Assembly: GCA_032718475.1 (NCBI GenBank)
Contig: JAUCBJ010008897.1
Location: forward strand, 1 to 36,842
Origin: Nemertoderma westbladi
Lineage: Eukaryota; Xenacoelomorpha; Nemertodermatida; Nemertodermatidae
Length of the DNA: 36,842 nt
Direction: 5' to 3'
The notes under the pieces were generated by a model. That model ran no database searches. It worked only from the letters and a program-made list of their open reading frames with translations, and was not told where the DNA came from. The position numbers and the translations under genes were made by a program. Shown piece after piece: positions 1 to 10,600 of this stretch (its first letter is position 1; the number at the start of each line of letters is the position of its first letter).

Positions 1-84
1 AAACGAAAGTCAATAGATCAGGCCATAGTTTTTTTTTTCGGGAGTAATGCATGGGGAGGGATAGAGTTTAATTGCGTCGAAAGT

Positions 85-109
85 CCCCCCCCCCCCCCCC
101 CCCCCCCCC
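85..109. repeat. Poly-C homopolymer (25 C)
   Basis: An uninterrupted run of 25 C. Length is prone to sequencing error. It is G-rich on the minus strand and lies in the presumed transcribed strand of the ZnT1-like intron. Confidence 0.95.
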
Positions 110-523
110 TTATCTGCATATTTCTTTGAATGGTTTTCTGAATTCCCGGACTTTTTCGCAATTGGTAAAAATTGCAAACGAAAAGTGAAAACCTGGTATT
201 CTTCACATGGGCCACCCGGGGTACTACTGTGTCATCTGAATACAATTTTCGTCAGACAAAGCTTAGCAAAGTCCTCAGTCGAACTGTTGACCTCAAGGTT
301 GGAGAGGGTATACATAGAAATACTAACTGATATCACAAATTTACGTCATCATAGCCTCTCCATGTCAATAGGCCTACTAATCTTCTGCAGCCACTGTACT
401 TAACGCTAATCGTTCACCACTCGTTCATCCAAAATAAGCGACACCGTGCTGTTAATCCCACCACCCAGCCCCCATACACTACACTATATATAACAGATTA
501 CAATTCCCATTAATAAAAAAAAC

Positions 524-592
524 GATACTGTAACCGATTTAGGGAAGGAGCAGGTTACAGAGACAGCTTTTTCAATCCAAAACAATAAACGA
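524..592 (-). repeat. Dispersed monomer of the 68-bp satellite
   Basis: Read on the minus strand, this segment matches the 68-bp unit arrayed at 6229-6560. It has the shared blocks TTTATTGTTTTGG, CTCTGTAACCTGCTCC and TTCCCT in the same order. It is a single copy in opposite orientation, more than 5 kb from the array, so the unit is dispersed and not only local. Confidence 0.75.
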
Positions 593-600
593 TAAAATTG

Positions 601-617
601 ATATATATATATATATA
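601..617. repeat. (AT)n microsatellite
   Basis: Alternating AT dinucleotides for about 17 bases. Confidence 0.9.
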
Positions 618-653
618 CATGAAGGGTGTGGGGGTAACAGGAATGGCGGGGGT

Positions 654-673
654 GGGGGGGGGGGGGGGGGGGG
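654..673. repeat. Poly-G homopolymer (20 G)
   Basis: An uninterrupted run of 20 G inside a longer G-rich stretch that starts near 624. This is the second long G/C homopolymer in the same presumed intron, on the opposite strand from the poly-C at 85-109. Confidence 0.95.
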
Positions 674-902
674 TGGAAATTCTGTATGTGTAACACTACA
701 TAGGGGGGGTCCAGGAAACCCTATAAATAATTTAGAGTATCCCCTATACATTGAAACGTAAATAATGCAAAAGTTTATTATTTACAATTTCGATTGGTTT
801 CCTTTCTACATATATGTGATTAAATACAGTAAATTTAACTGCACCATAACAATTGTATTGTCTACTATACAATAAAACATTACATGTCTGAGATTTACTT
901 AC

Positions 903-1070
903 CTTTTCAGCAACTAATCCAATAATTAAACAAAATACGTCACTGAGCATATGAAATGAGTCTGCGACTAGTGCCATAGAGTTGGTCACGTGACCGACAA
1001 CAATCTCAATAACAAAATAACTTGCCGTCATTGTCAACATAATAGCCAACGAACAAACCCGTTTATTCAT
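903..1070 (-). CDS. SLC30A1/ZnT1-like zinc transporter, first coding exon
   Basis: Seen: 56 codons from an ATG at 1070 (A at -3) to a phase-0 splice donor, exon ...AAAAG followed by GTAAGTA, with the GT at 902-901. The peptide has two hydrophobic segments: residues about 8-26, then residues about 31-53, which include ADSFHMLSD and continue into LVAEK. Known: cation diffusion facilitator (SLC30) proteins move Zn2+ out of the cytosol. The HxxxD pair in TM2 (here H-M-L-S-D) forms part of the transport site, and the sequence around it is typical of ZnT1. Inference: this is the first coding exon of a ZnT1-like gene running leftward out of the window. Later exons with TM3-6 and the second HxxxD are not seen. 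A pyrimidine tract ending in AG at 1096-1095 (minus) could be a 5'-UTR splice acceptor. The ZnT family is fairly sure; the exact paralog is less so. Confidence 0.8.
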
Positions 1071-3162
1071 AGTTAATTATTTTATATGTATTACCTAGGA
1101 AAAATTGCACTTCAATCGTACATAGGTGACAAAGTTATTGTTAGTTTGTTGTTGACAGCTGAAATTACGCCATATGATGTAGCAGAAGACTTATTGATAT
1201 GTATATTTGCGCAAAGAAAAACGAACATTTAAAGTATTAGGCCTACATTCTACAGTACGAAGAATAAATCTGACCACTAATAATACTATTATTGAAACAT
1301 TACGGGTCGTGTTATTCAGAAATTATTTATTTTCTGATTGTAAAATAAAAATGCCGATCTTATAGACGCAGATAATAAATAAAGCATTATACATATAGAA
1401 ATCTCAAACATGAAAATTATTTGTTTTATTACGAAATTACACATGTTGAAAATATTTAGTTTTGACATACCAAATGATAATTGATTAATATTAATATAAT
1501 TTGTTTATTTGTTTATTCTTGGATTCGCCGAAATATAGATTGAACTATAGAACAACCGATTACAGATAAACGTTTATTATCAAACATAGACTGGTGTCTA
1601 ATCTCAATTATTATGATAGATCCCAATGCCCACTCATATTTGAGACAAATTTAGATATTTTTCTGTTACCTTAGCGGCTAGCATTGAGCGAGCTATCATT
1701 ATTACAACCATTACTTGTGCTAATTACGGTATTATTTTAAACTTACATAAATTAAATATATCTACTTTAGATAAATTTAAATTGATATAATAAGACTGTC
1801 ATTAGCTTCATATGTGTCCATCATGTATGCCAGATGTACTTACGGTACTATAGATTATAATGACTTACTAATTCGATTTATTATATCTACAGTCTACTAT
1901 TACTACTAGTATTACTACTAACTACTAGGCCTACAATAATCGGCCAGCTGCATTGCAGTTGCACATCATGCGTCATGGGCAGTACACACTATGCTTATTA
2001 TTCTTTCCAATCCATGAGGCTGCCACAGCACAATATTGTGCACTGGTTGGTACTCGAGGGAAAGGAATGTCCTCCGTAGCGGAGGCAGCTCTGTTCAAGG
2101 GTCAAGCTTTAGGTGACCAGCGTGACATCTCCAAATTTGTATATTATCTGCGAGAGACTGAAAAACAAAACTACTGGCCTTAAAAAAACGCTCTGACTCG
2201 GCTAATATTAATCGTACGGGGACGAAATTAACGCGGTTGGAAAGGGGAAGAGTGGTACTACCTTCGTATCGAATGGGGGTAAGATATTTATTAATATTTC
2301 GGGTGGAAAAAGGGGCCGTAACTTTGTCCGTTTTTTCCATCTTTTTTACATAATTATTATTTCCAAAATTTTTAATTCGACAACGCTAGTAGGAATCTGC
2401 CAATTCTTTTTCGGAAAGCGTAGAAGACCACAGGGGCTACATTCCTATCGAATGGGGGTACAAAACATATGTAGGCAAAGGGGTCCAAAAAGGGCCAGAA
2501 AATAATAAAAAGTTTATAATTAACAACTTTTTTATTTTTGACTCTTGAAGGTTAAAGTACATTTTATACGGTTAATATCGATACGGGGAATCCAAATATT
2601 CGATTGGTTTTGCCGCGCAAACGATATTAAAAAAATTAGGGCCCAAATTATAATTTCACGCTTCAAACTCGCTTCGCGGGAACTCGTCTAGCTCGAAAAA
2701 TACATAAGGTCTGGGAGACTTATTTAAACATTCTTATAGAACGTCAAATTATCTATCTTTTAACGGTAGTTACAGCGCCATAGCTATTATATAACTGAAG
2801 CGGCAGACGATCGTGTGAAATATACTACTTATAAAAAAGGGACGAAAAAATATTTTTTTAATAAATCGCCATTACATTATAATTTAACTTTTTGCGCCAA
2901 AAGTTACTGTAAAATGTAGCAAATTAACTCCACTATCTTTATTCTTAACATTTATAATTAAAATAACGAGTTTTAAGGGTCGAAAAATATCGCGTAATTT
3001 TGGCCCTTTTTTTTCATTTTTTTTGGGGCCAAAAATACCCCCTCTCAAAAGATAGAAAAAAAAATTACGGCAAAGAATATACCAATTTTATTGAATTTGG
3101 AGCACCAGAACCGAAATTTAGTCAAAAATTAAAAATATTTTTTTTTGCAAAAAATTAAGAAT
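1071..3162. other. Non-coding upstream region with diverged repeats
   Basis: AT-rich. About the first few hundred bases should include the promoter of the ZnT1-like gene, but I see no decisive promoter motif. The 15-mer TATCGAATGGGGGTA occurs at 2267-2281 and 2456-2470. In both places it is followed by a related AAAAGGGGCC-like block, which suggests a decayed repeat of about 190 bp. No gene is supported; the 76-codon plus-strand ORF at 1953-2183 has no domain. Confidence 0.55.
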
Positions 3163-3234
3163 GGTCATATTGGGTTTCGAACCCACGAACTTAAGTATCG
3201 TTAACGTGATTGATTACCACTAGACTACGTGACC
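3163..3234 (-). tRNA. tRNA-like gene or tRNA-derived pseudogene
   Basis: Seen on the minus strand: 72 nt with an A box TAGTCTAGTGG and a B box GGTTCGAAACC, both matching the Pol III consensus. The D-loop GG, the T-loop TTCGAAA and a T-stem with 4 of 5 pairs are present. The acceptor stem has GGTCA/TGACC pairing plus one wobble, and one mismatch at position 6. A run of six T on the minus strand (3154-3149), 8 nt past the 3' end, would serve as a Pol III terminator. Odd: the D-stem pairs badly, and no 5-bp anticodon stem with T33 can be drawn around CGTTAACGATACTTAAG, so the anticodon is unreadable. It is either a degenerate tRNA or the head of a tRNA-derived SINE. Transcription by Pol III is plausible; function as a tRNA is doubtful. 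Confidence 0.6.
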
Positions 3235-4084
3235 AAGAGAATTCGAAATTTTCGAGTGATTATTTTTAAACATCAATAACTTCTGTTCTACTGGGCCGTT
3301 TGATCTGAAATTTTTTTCATTGGATAGAGGGTAGATTGTAGTGTGTGAAATAGGATACAACTTGGGAAAAGACGCATGTGCACTTAGTGCATAATGCACT
3401 TAAAAAGTACACATTTTTTCGATATTTCAAACACTATTATTTCCAGTTCCATTCATCGTAGAATGTTATTTTTTGGATTAAAATGTAATTTGGAGTGATT
3501 TCTAACTATAATCGTAACATTTGTTTAGCTTTTTATGTATATAAAGTGACTTAAAATGCCCATGAATATGGTCCAAAATCGCAAATGTCGCGATTTATTA
3601 AATTAGATTTTTTACACTTTTAGTGACTGACACTTGATCATACACCATCGTAGATCGGTAGAGGATAAACATAAGTTTGTTAAATAAGAACCACCATTAC
3701 GATCTGCTGAAGTGCACTTGTACAAATAAGAGTGCAAAAGTGCAAATTTTTTAATAAGTTCAAATTATATAGCATTGGGTTCTTTTCTTTGCAGATACTT
3801 TATTTTCATATTAATATGTTGTTTGGCTCATACTGAGCGCATTAGGGATAGGTGTAAAAATAACCGGTCCTTATGAGGCTTCGATTGGGTTAATAAATAA
3901 AACATAAGGTTGTAGTATTCTAAAAAACCAGTGTGATATTAAATGCACTTTAAACAATAAATAGAGATCAAATAACAAATGGACTACACAATTAAAAACT
4001 CGCACAATTTTGTACTTATTATATCGCTTCAAATTAATTTAACAGTGGATATTTGGGGGAAGGGGGAAGTTACAGTGTGCATTC
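3235..4084. other. Non-coding, AT-rich
   Basis: No ORF with a recognisable domain. Motifs of the form AGTGCACTT/GTGCAAA recur at about 3377-3415 and 3709-3750, perhaps a very decayed duplication about 340 bp apart. Confidence 0.4.
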
Positions 4085-4133
4085 GGGGGAAGTTTGGTGA
4101 ACTGCATTTATGCAGTGAATCCAAACTTCCCCC
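4085..4133. repeat. 49-nt nested hairpin
   Basis: The 13-bp stem GGGGGAAGTTTGG / CCAAACTTCCCCC (4085-4097 with 4121-4133) is perfect. Inside it, ACTGCAT / ATGCAGT (4101-4107 with 4110-4116) forms a second perfect 7-bp stem with a 2-nt loop. It sits alone in AT-rich DNA. It could be the core of a small foldback transposon or a transcribed hairpin; no flanking duplication was found. Confidence 0.85.
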
Positions 4134-4776
4134 TTTTAGATATCGTATACTTACATGCTCGGTTGTCAGGGAAATAATTGTTACTGTCACACTTTGCTTC
4201 CATTTATCCTATCCTTTATTATTACCCCAGTCAGATAAGAGATAATAATCAGTAAAAACCAAACTAAACTGTCTTTCATGCAAACAAATTTCTAATTAAA
4301 GACGGGTGAATGACCATGACCATGGAAATAATTTTAAATATAATCGTATATCAACTCTTTGGGGAGGCTTCCAAACCCAAAAACAATTATTTCGTTACAT
4401 ATAATATAGTAAATAACGTTGTATGTTCTTCTTCCTCTCATAATAAAATATAAATGAAATATCTCAGATCGCTATGCCCTGAACATTTCACAACCAAAAT
4501 GTTTCAGTGTGAAAAGTGTAGGCCTACCACACCCCGCCCAAACAGCCGCAAACGCATAGCCAACAAATTTATCAAAAGTTTACATACATGTTGTGTTCAT
4601 GACGAGATGAGTGAAAATTGATCGCGTAATATAAACTAAAAAATTGAGAGTCGGGCTGGCTCTTCTCCACTTTCTTACCCAATGGAAATGTTGTTGTTAT
4701 AATCTAATATTGGGGCGGCTTTCTCTCGTTGACTAACGACTATAAAATTATCGAGAAATTTTAATTTTACGTACGT
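4134..4776. other. Non-coding gap
   Basis: No gene is seen. It contains one TAGGCCTA palindrome at 4519-4526. The right edge is the 5' truncation region of the LINE fragment that follows. Confidence 0.4.
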
Positions 4777-5416
4777 ATGGTAAAGACATTAGCAGGTGTT
4801 AGATATCAAACTCTTACCGACATACTGATCGAATTAGGGCTACCAACCATTCTAGAACGTATAATTAAATGTAGGAAGCAATTTTATATGAAAATACTTC
4901 ATAGCGATCCCGATACACCGATTAATCAGGGGTTCCAACTTTGCAAATCGGCAAATAGCCCGGGTTATAATTTGTTGTACAAAGCCTCGTTCAATTTATT
5001 CACTAGCAGTATAATAAAATCCCGTGTTATAAACAAACCAGAATCCGCGACAAAGTTTTTTACATACCGTTCTGTTTTAAACAGCGACTTGTCTGTACGC
5101 CCGATATACAAATCTGCCAAACCGTATATTCCGGAATATCACCCCGCTGCTTTTACCCCGAGTCAGATTAATGAGTCATAGACTGCGTATAGAAACCGGC
5201 CGGTGGTCCAGGATACCACGATTGGACAGAACTTGTATCTGTGACAACACCTCTGTACAAAATGAGTTGCACGTTTTATGTGTGTGCCCACTCTCCAAAG
5301 ATTTACGTTTAAAATACCAGACTCTCTATTTTGCCGGGCGCTTGAATACTCTTTTTAAAGGTGACTTTCATACCCTCTGTGCATATATTTACGAATTACT
5401 AGAATTGTTTAAATGA
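4777..5416 (+). pseudogene. Non-LTR retrotransposon, 3' end of RT ORF (frameshifted)
   Basis: Frame 1 (4777-5178) encodes the region after the RT palm, starting around MVKTLAGVRYQTLTDIL. Frame 2 (5171-5416) encodes the C-terminus, with SHRLRIETGRWSRIPR and a Cys/His cluster (CICDN...ELHVLCVCP). This combination is typical of the C-terminal end of CR1/L2-like LINE ORF2 proteins. The two pieces are joined by a +1 frame change near 5165-5180. Everything 5' (endonuclease and RT catalytic motifs) is absent, as expected from 5' truncation during target-primed reverse transcription. It is a dead fragment. A 3' UTR ending in a 60-bp tandem repeat follows. Confidence 0.75.
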
Positions 5417-5547
5417 TTTGATTAATATTATTTTGATATTATTTTGATTTTCTACGTTTTCCTGTAACATACTGGATATTGAATTTGTGATATTTAATTT
5501 GTGACATAATTCGAAATAATCGGAAATATATAGCTCTCCAGGCGCTA

Positions 5548-5667
5548 CCTAACTAACTATCTATGGCGAGCAAGGTGGTATATATTATAATAAACCTTTG
5601 TTGTATGCCTAACTAACTAACTATGGCGAGCAAGGTGGTATATATTATAATAAGCCTTTGTTGTATG
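5548..5667 (+). repeat. 60-bp tandem duplication at LINE 3' end
   Basis: Two 60-bp copies (5548-5607 and 5608-5667) differ at only a few positions; both contain GGCGAGCAAGGTGGTATATA. They lie about 130 bp past the stop of the LINE fragment, where CR1/L2-type elements often end in short tandem repeats. I take them as the element's 3' terminus. Confidence 0.85.
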
Positions 5668-6228
5668 CCTAAGTAATGGGATTGTATGGCAGACCTAAAA
5701 ATGAAAGTTTTTATTATACATTACCGGTTGTATTCTCTCTACTAAAAACCGCAATAATTTTTATTGTCCGTTTAAATCCTTTTTTTGTCCTTTTTTTTTA
5801 TTTTTTATGTCCTCCAAAAGTCTAATGTTAGGTTCCATGCTACCGGTTTCTCTACTGCTGTTCTCTCAGGCTATCAGTACCGGTATTAGTATATATAGCA
5901 CTATTTTGCTGTATTGTAATTGTATGTACAGATGTAGGTATAAAGCAGGTATTTCTGTATTTTAGTACCGGTACAGGCACCGGTACTGCTATAGGCCTAC
6001 TGTGTAGCCTACCATTTAAATACGGTAATGGTAGGCCTACCGGTTGTGCTAATAAATTTTAAATAATTGATAGGCCAAACTGGATTGCAGGATTGTGGAA
6101 AATGTGGATATACCTTTCACATAATTTAGGCCTATTACTGTATTAGTTTTGTAATCAATAATGGATCATGACTACTGTCTGAGTAGTGTTACGGATAGCG
6201 GCACCACTACTTCCAACAGCACAGAAGG
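5668..6228. other. Non-coding, palindrome-rich
   Basis: No gene. It is rich in two palindromic octamers: TAGGCCTA at 5992, 6032 and 6127, and TACCGGTA at 5878 and 5966. Confidence 0.5.
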
Positions 6229-6560
6229 CCCGCCTCTGTAACCTGCCTCTTTCCCTCAATTAGTTAAATGATTGTTTATTGTTTTGGTTAGATAATCCCG
6301 CCTCTGTAACCTGCTCCTTTCCCTCAATAAGTTAAGTGATCGTTTAGTGTTTTGGTTAGAAAATCCCGCCTCTGTAACCTGCTCCTTTCCCTCAATTAGT
6401 TAAGTGATCGTTTATTGTTTTGGTTAGAAAATCCCGTCTCTGTAACCTGCTCCTTTCCCTGATTTGGTAAAGTGACTGTTTATTGTTTTGGTTAGAAAAC
6501 TCGGCCTTAACCTGCTCCTTTCCATCAACTGGTAATTGTTTTTGCCTATAAAATGAGTGT
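6229..6560 (+). repeat. 68-bp tandem array, about 5 copies
   Basis: Units begin at 6229, 6297, 6365, 6433 and 6500 and share CCTCTGTAACCTGCTCC, TTCCCTCAAT and TTTATTGTTTTGGTTAGA. The middle copies are nearly identical and the edge copies are diverged, the usual minisatellite pattern. A lone inverted copy lies at 524-592. Confidence 0.9.
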
Positions 6561-6711
6561 TTTGCTACGTCATGTAGTAATCGATTATTGACAACAACCA
6601 CAAACTATTAAATATAGAGTCTTGTTACCACAGGCGCATATGGAAATCTATCTCATGGTCTATAAATCATGGAATCATGGAATGTTTTGGCACAGGCATA
6701 GTGAAATCAAC

Positions 6712-6716
6712 TGTCT
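6712..6716. other. Target-site duplication, left (TGTCT)
   Basis: TGTCT directly left of the LTR at 6717 is repeated directly right of the other LTR at 14727-14731. A 5-bp duplication fits BEL/Pao integration. Confidence 0.92.
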
Positions 6717-7468
6717 TGTACAATCCAATGATGTACATATTGTTTAAACATAAGCAAAATTTATTTCCCGGATAAATCACATTGAAAACTCGATTATTTA
6801 CTTTCTTGGAACATTACTGCATTATAATATTAAAAACTCTCAGCTTATTTAAATCCTTCCAATTCGTTCCGTTCGATTCGGTTCTCTACAAATACAAACA
6901 AATACAAATTTATTTACATATTAAACTTCCAATAAAACCAGTATATATATATAGGGCTATTTAAGTACTTAGGACATCATTAATACTATAGGCATTAAAA
7001 TATGGTGGGAGCGGTAGACCGATGCACAATACATAAATATATATATCACTTGCCCAATACCGTAAGTACAGTGTAACCCTAGAAATAAGCAATATAAATT
7101 GACTCACCGATATGTGCTCTCTTCCGGGTAAATAATATCATATACAATCAATCAAAATATCAAATCATACTGCAACAGTGCAGACAATAATTTATAATAA
7201 TACGAGTAGCAAACACTGCAACAGTGCAGTCAATTAATAATAAGGCAAAAATAATAATTACTGATGCCACATACCGTTCACCGGCAGACCGGTACAGCAC
7301 TACAACGTCCAGCCAAACAACAACCGGTACTTAAACATACTGACACTCTCAGTGAATGTTACAGCTTACTGCATACCGGTACTGGCATTCACTGAAGCAA
7401 AGCGGATTCAACAATCTGTTCTATGTAACCTTTTACCGGTAACTGGGGATTGCACACTGGCGCTTACA
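6717..7468 (-). repeat. 3' LTR of BEL/Pao element (752 bp)
   Basis: On the minus strand it runs TGTAAGCGCC...TGTACA. AATAAA on the minus strand at 6765-6760, about 45 nt before the LTR end, is a candidate poly(A) signal. It contains two copies of ACTGCAACAGTGCAG (near 7169 and 7214), each a short palindrome. Confidence 0.95.
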
Positions 7469-7608
7469 CAGCCCCTGCAAATGGGCTTCCCCAAAAGCAC
7501 ATTTAAATATAAAGCGCCTATTTACATAGTAAAATTATTACTTTCAGTTTCAATCGAAACAAAAATAATAATCAATCCAATAAGATCCAAACTCAAATTA
7601 AGCTTAAA

Positions 7609-10600
7609 TTAAGTGTTTTCTAATAAGCACAATTTAGTAATAGGACGAGTCATTAATTTTCCACCACATCTGAGTTCTACAGACCGAACATTACCATCCC
7701 TTCCTGGAAATATCTTTGTTACCAAACCTAGAGGCCATGTTCCTCTTGATGTTTTTTGATCTAATACCAAAACAAGGGCTCCTTGTTTAACGTTCTCTTG
7801 CACAGTATTCCACTTTTGACGTATCTGGAGTTGGGGGAGATATTCACGCTTAAACCTTCTCCAGAACTCATCAGCCATGTATTGAATGTGTCTCCACCTT
7901 CTCTTTGCTCTGTTTGAATAACAATCATCTTTGTCAAATATGCCAGGAGACAATGCATGTGATGATTTCACCATGATCAAGTCATTAGGAGATATAGGTT
8001 TAACATCATTTGGATCATCACTATTCACTGTGAGAGGACGACCATTGACAATGTATTCAGCCTCCGTCATAAAGGTTAATAATGCTTCATCAGTTAAAAT
8101 ACATCCTCTAGTTATCGTTTGAAGGATACGGCGGACTGAGCGGATCATCCGCTCCCAAACGCCACCCCAATGGCTGGCGAGTGGCGTATTAAATTTCCAT
8201 TCAATTCCTTCTTGAGTCAAAAATTTTCCAATTGTTGATTTATTCCATTGCTCAATAGATTTCCGCAGTTCGATATCAGCAGCCGTAAAATTCGACCCAT
8301 TATCACTACGTATGAGTTTAACTTTGCCTCTTCGGCATATAAATCTTCTTAGCGCACATATGAATGATGAAGTATCAAGTGAATGTGCAACTTCTAAATG
8401 AATGCCCCTACTAACCATGTCAGTAAATATGCAACCATATCGCTTATGCATACTACGACCCACTCGAACTAAAAATGGACCAAAATAATCCACACCTACG
8501 AAGGTAAAAGGTGCATAATCAGTCAATAAACGATCAATTGGCAAATCTGCCATTAGTTGTGAGATAGCTCGAGAATTTAATTTCTTGCATTCAACGCATT
8601 GCCTTATTACTTTACGAACAATAGATCTAGCACCAATTATCCAGTATGATTCTCTGATCAATGATAGTACATAATCTTGACCACAGTGTCTAGATATTTC
8701 ATGATAATGGCGGATCATTAAGTAAGCAACATGACAATGCTTTGCTATAATGAGAGGGTGCTGTGTATTGTATGGAATCTTAGCATTGTGCAATCGTCCT
8801 CCAACTCGCAATAAACCATTACTATCAATAAATGGAGTGAGCTTCAGTAAAGAACTTGTTGGGGCAATAGTACCACGAGCAATTAAAGATGACAGCTCCT
8901 GTTTAAAATGCTTAGTCTGTATATATCGAATGATATCAATTGATGCATCATGGAGTTCTCCCACTGTTATGTTTCCACAACCAATGTTAACCTTTATCAG
9001 ATACAACCTGTATCGATTCCACCATGCTATACCATTTACCAAAGAATTCCACGACGAATAATGTGCTATTATAACATCCAGGGGCTCATCAATCTGTACT
9101 ATGCTGTATATTTGAGCTTTCTTTATCTCAGGATCATTATCAAAATCAAATTTATCTAAAACAATATTATTTGGCCAGTCATATTGGGCTTTCCACAAAT
9201 AGCCTGGGCCACGTAGCCATATAGATGGCTTTTTGTCATCTATGCAAACACCTCTAGATACCTCATCAGCTGGATTATCTACAGTATTAACATAATGCCA
9301 CTGTTCAACATTAGAACCTTCATGAATCATTGATAGTCGATTTGCAACAAAAACATTAAAACGGCTGGTTCGATTACGAATATAACCTAATACTGCTGTT
9401 GAATCAGTCCAGCAATATATCTCGTCTATGGAGATGTCTAACTCATGAATTATAGTAGAATTAATTTTTACAGAAAGGCAAGCTGCATTCAATTCAAGTC
9501 TATGTATATGTTGGTACTTTATTGGTGCGAGGCGACCTCTTCCCATGATCAATGCACAATGAATGTAACCTTTCTCATCTTCAAGTCGAATATATGAAGC
9601 AGTACCAAATCCCTTTTCTGAAGCATCTGAAAAATGATGCAATTGTGTCTTTACGATAGTACCCAACTTTGCAGCCTTTATCCAACGAGGAACTGTAATA
9701 TTATGCAAGCTTGATAAGCTATTCAACCACTTCAACCAATGTTTCACATGTAAATCTGGCACTGGAGCATCCCAATCCAATTGCTCCCTAGTAAGATTCT
9801 GTATAATTATTTTACCTGGCATTACAAATGGGGCCAGGAAACCTAAAGGATCATAAATCGATGATATAATTGAGAGAAATCCCCTTCTTGTATTTGGTTT
9901 GTCCTTCTTAACAAACTCAAATATGAACATGTCTGATTGAATATCCCATTTGATACCTAATGTTCTCTCTACAGGAAATTTTTCAAAATCAAGATTCAAG
10001 ACTTTAGGTGACTTATATTCTTCATTAATAGCATGTAACACTTCTGTATTATTGCTCACCCATTTTACAATCTTGAAACCACATGTATCAAGTAAATCAA
10101 TTATTTCATGGACCAGCTTTATTGCCTCAGCAACTGATGTGACTGATCTCAATAAATCATCAACATAAAAATGTTTCAATACAGTTTGAATTGTCTTATC
10201 ATCATACTTACCTGTATTATCAATCGCAGATCGGCGAAGCCCATAAATACTACAAAATGCTGACGATATGCAACCAAATATATGACGCAACATTCTGTAT
10301 ATACACGGCTTCTCTTCTAAATTTCCATTCGGCCACCAAAGAAATCTTAATGCATCACAATCATCCTTGGCAACATATACTTGATGATACATTGCTTCAA
10401 TATCAGCCATTAAGGCGATTTCATCCTGCCTGAACCTTAGCAATACTCCAATAAGTGATGATGTAAGATTTGGACCTTGATATATATAATCATTAAGAGA
10501 TTTACCTCCAAATTTGGCAGAGCAGTCAAAAACTACCCTCACCTTATCAGGCTTATTCACATTAATAACTGGATGATGAGGTAAATACCAAACACGGCCC

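Larger units (their letters stand above)
1..902 (-). other. Presumed intron 1 of the ZnT1-like gene
   Basis: This stretch lies downstream, on the minus strand, of the splice donor at 902-901. It holds no convincing exon. It is AT-rich and contains simple repeats and one dispersed repeat monomer, listed separately. Short ORFs here have no recognisable domains. Confidence 0.6.

Noticed and set aside
1953-2183. 76-codon ORF starting with MQLHIMRHGQ
   Set aside because: No domain, no splice or conservation signal; expected by chance.
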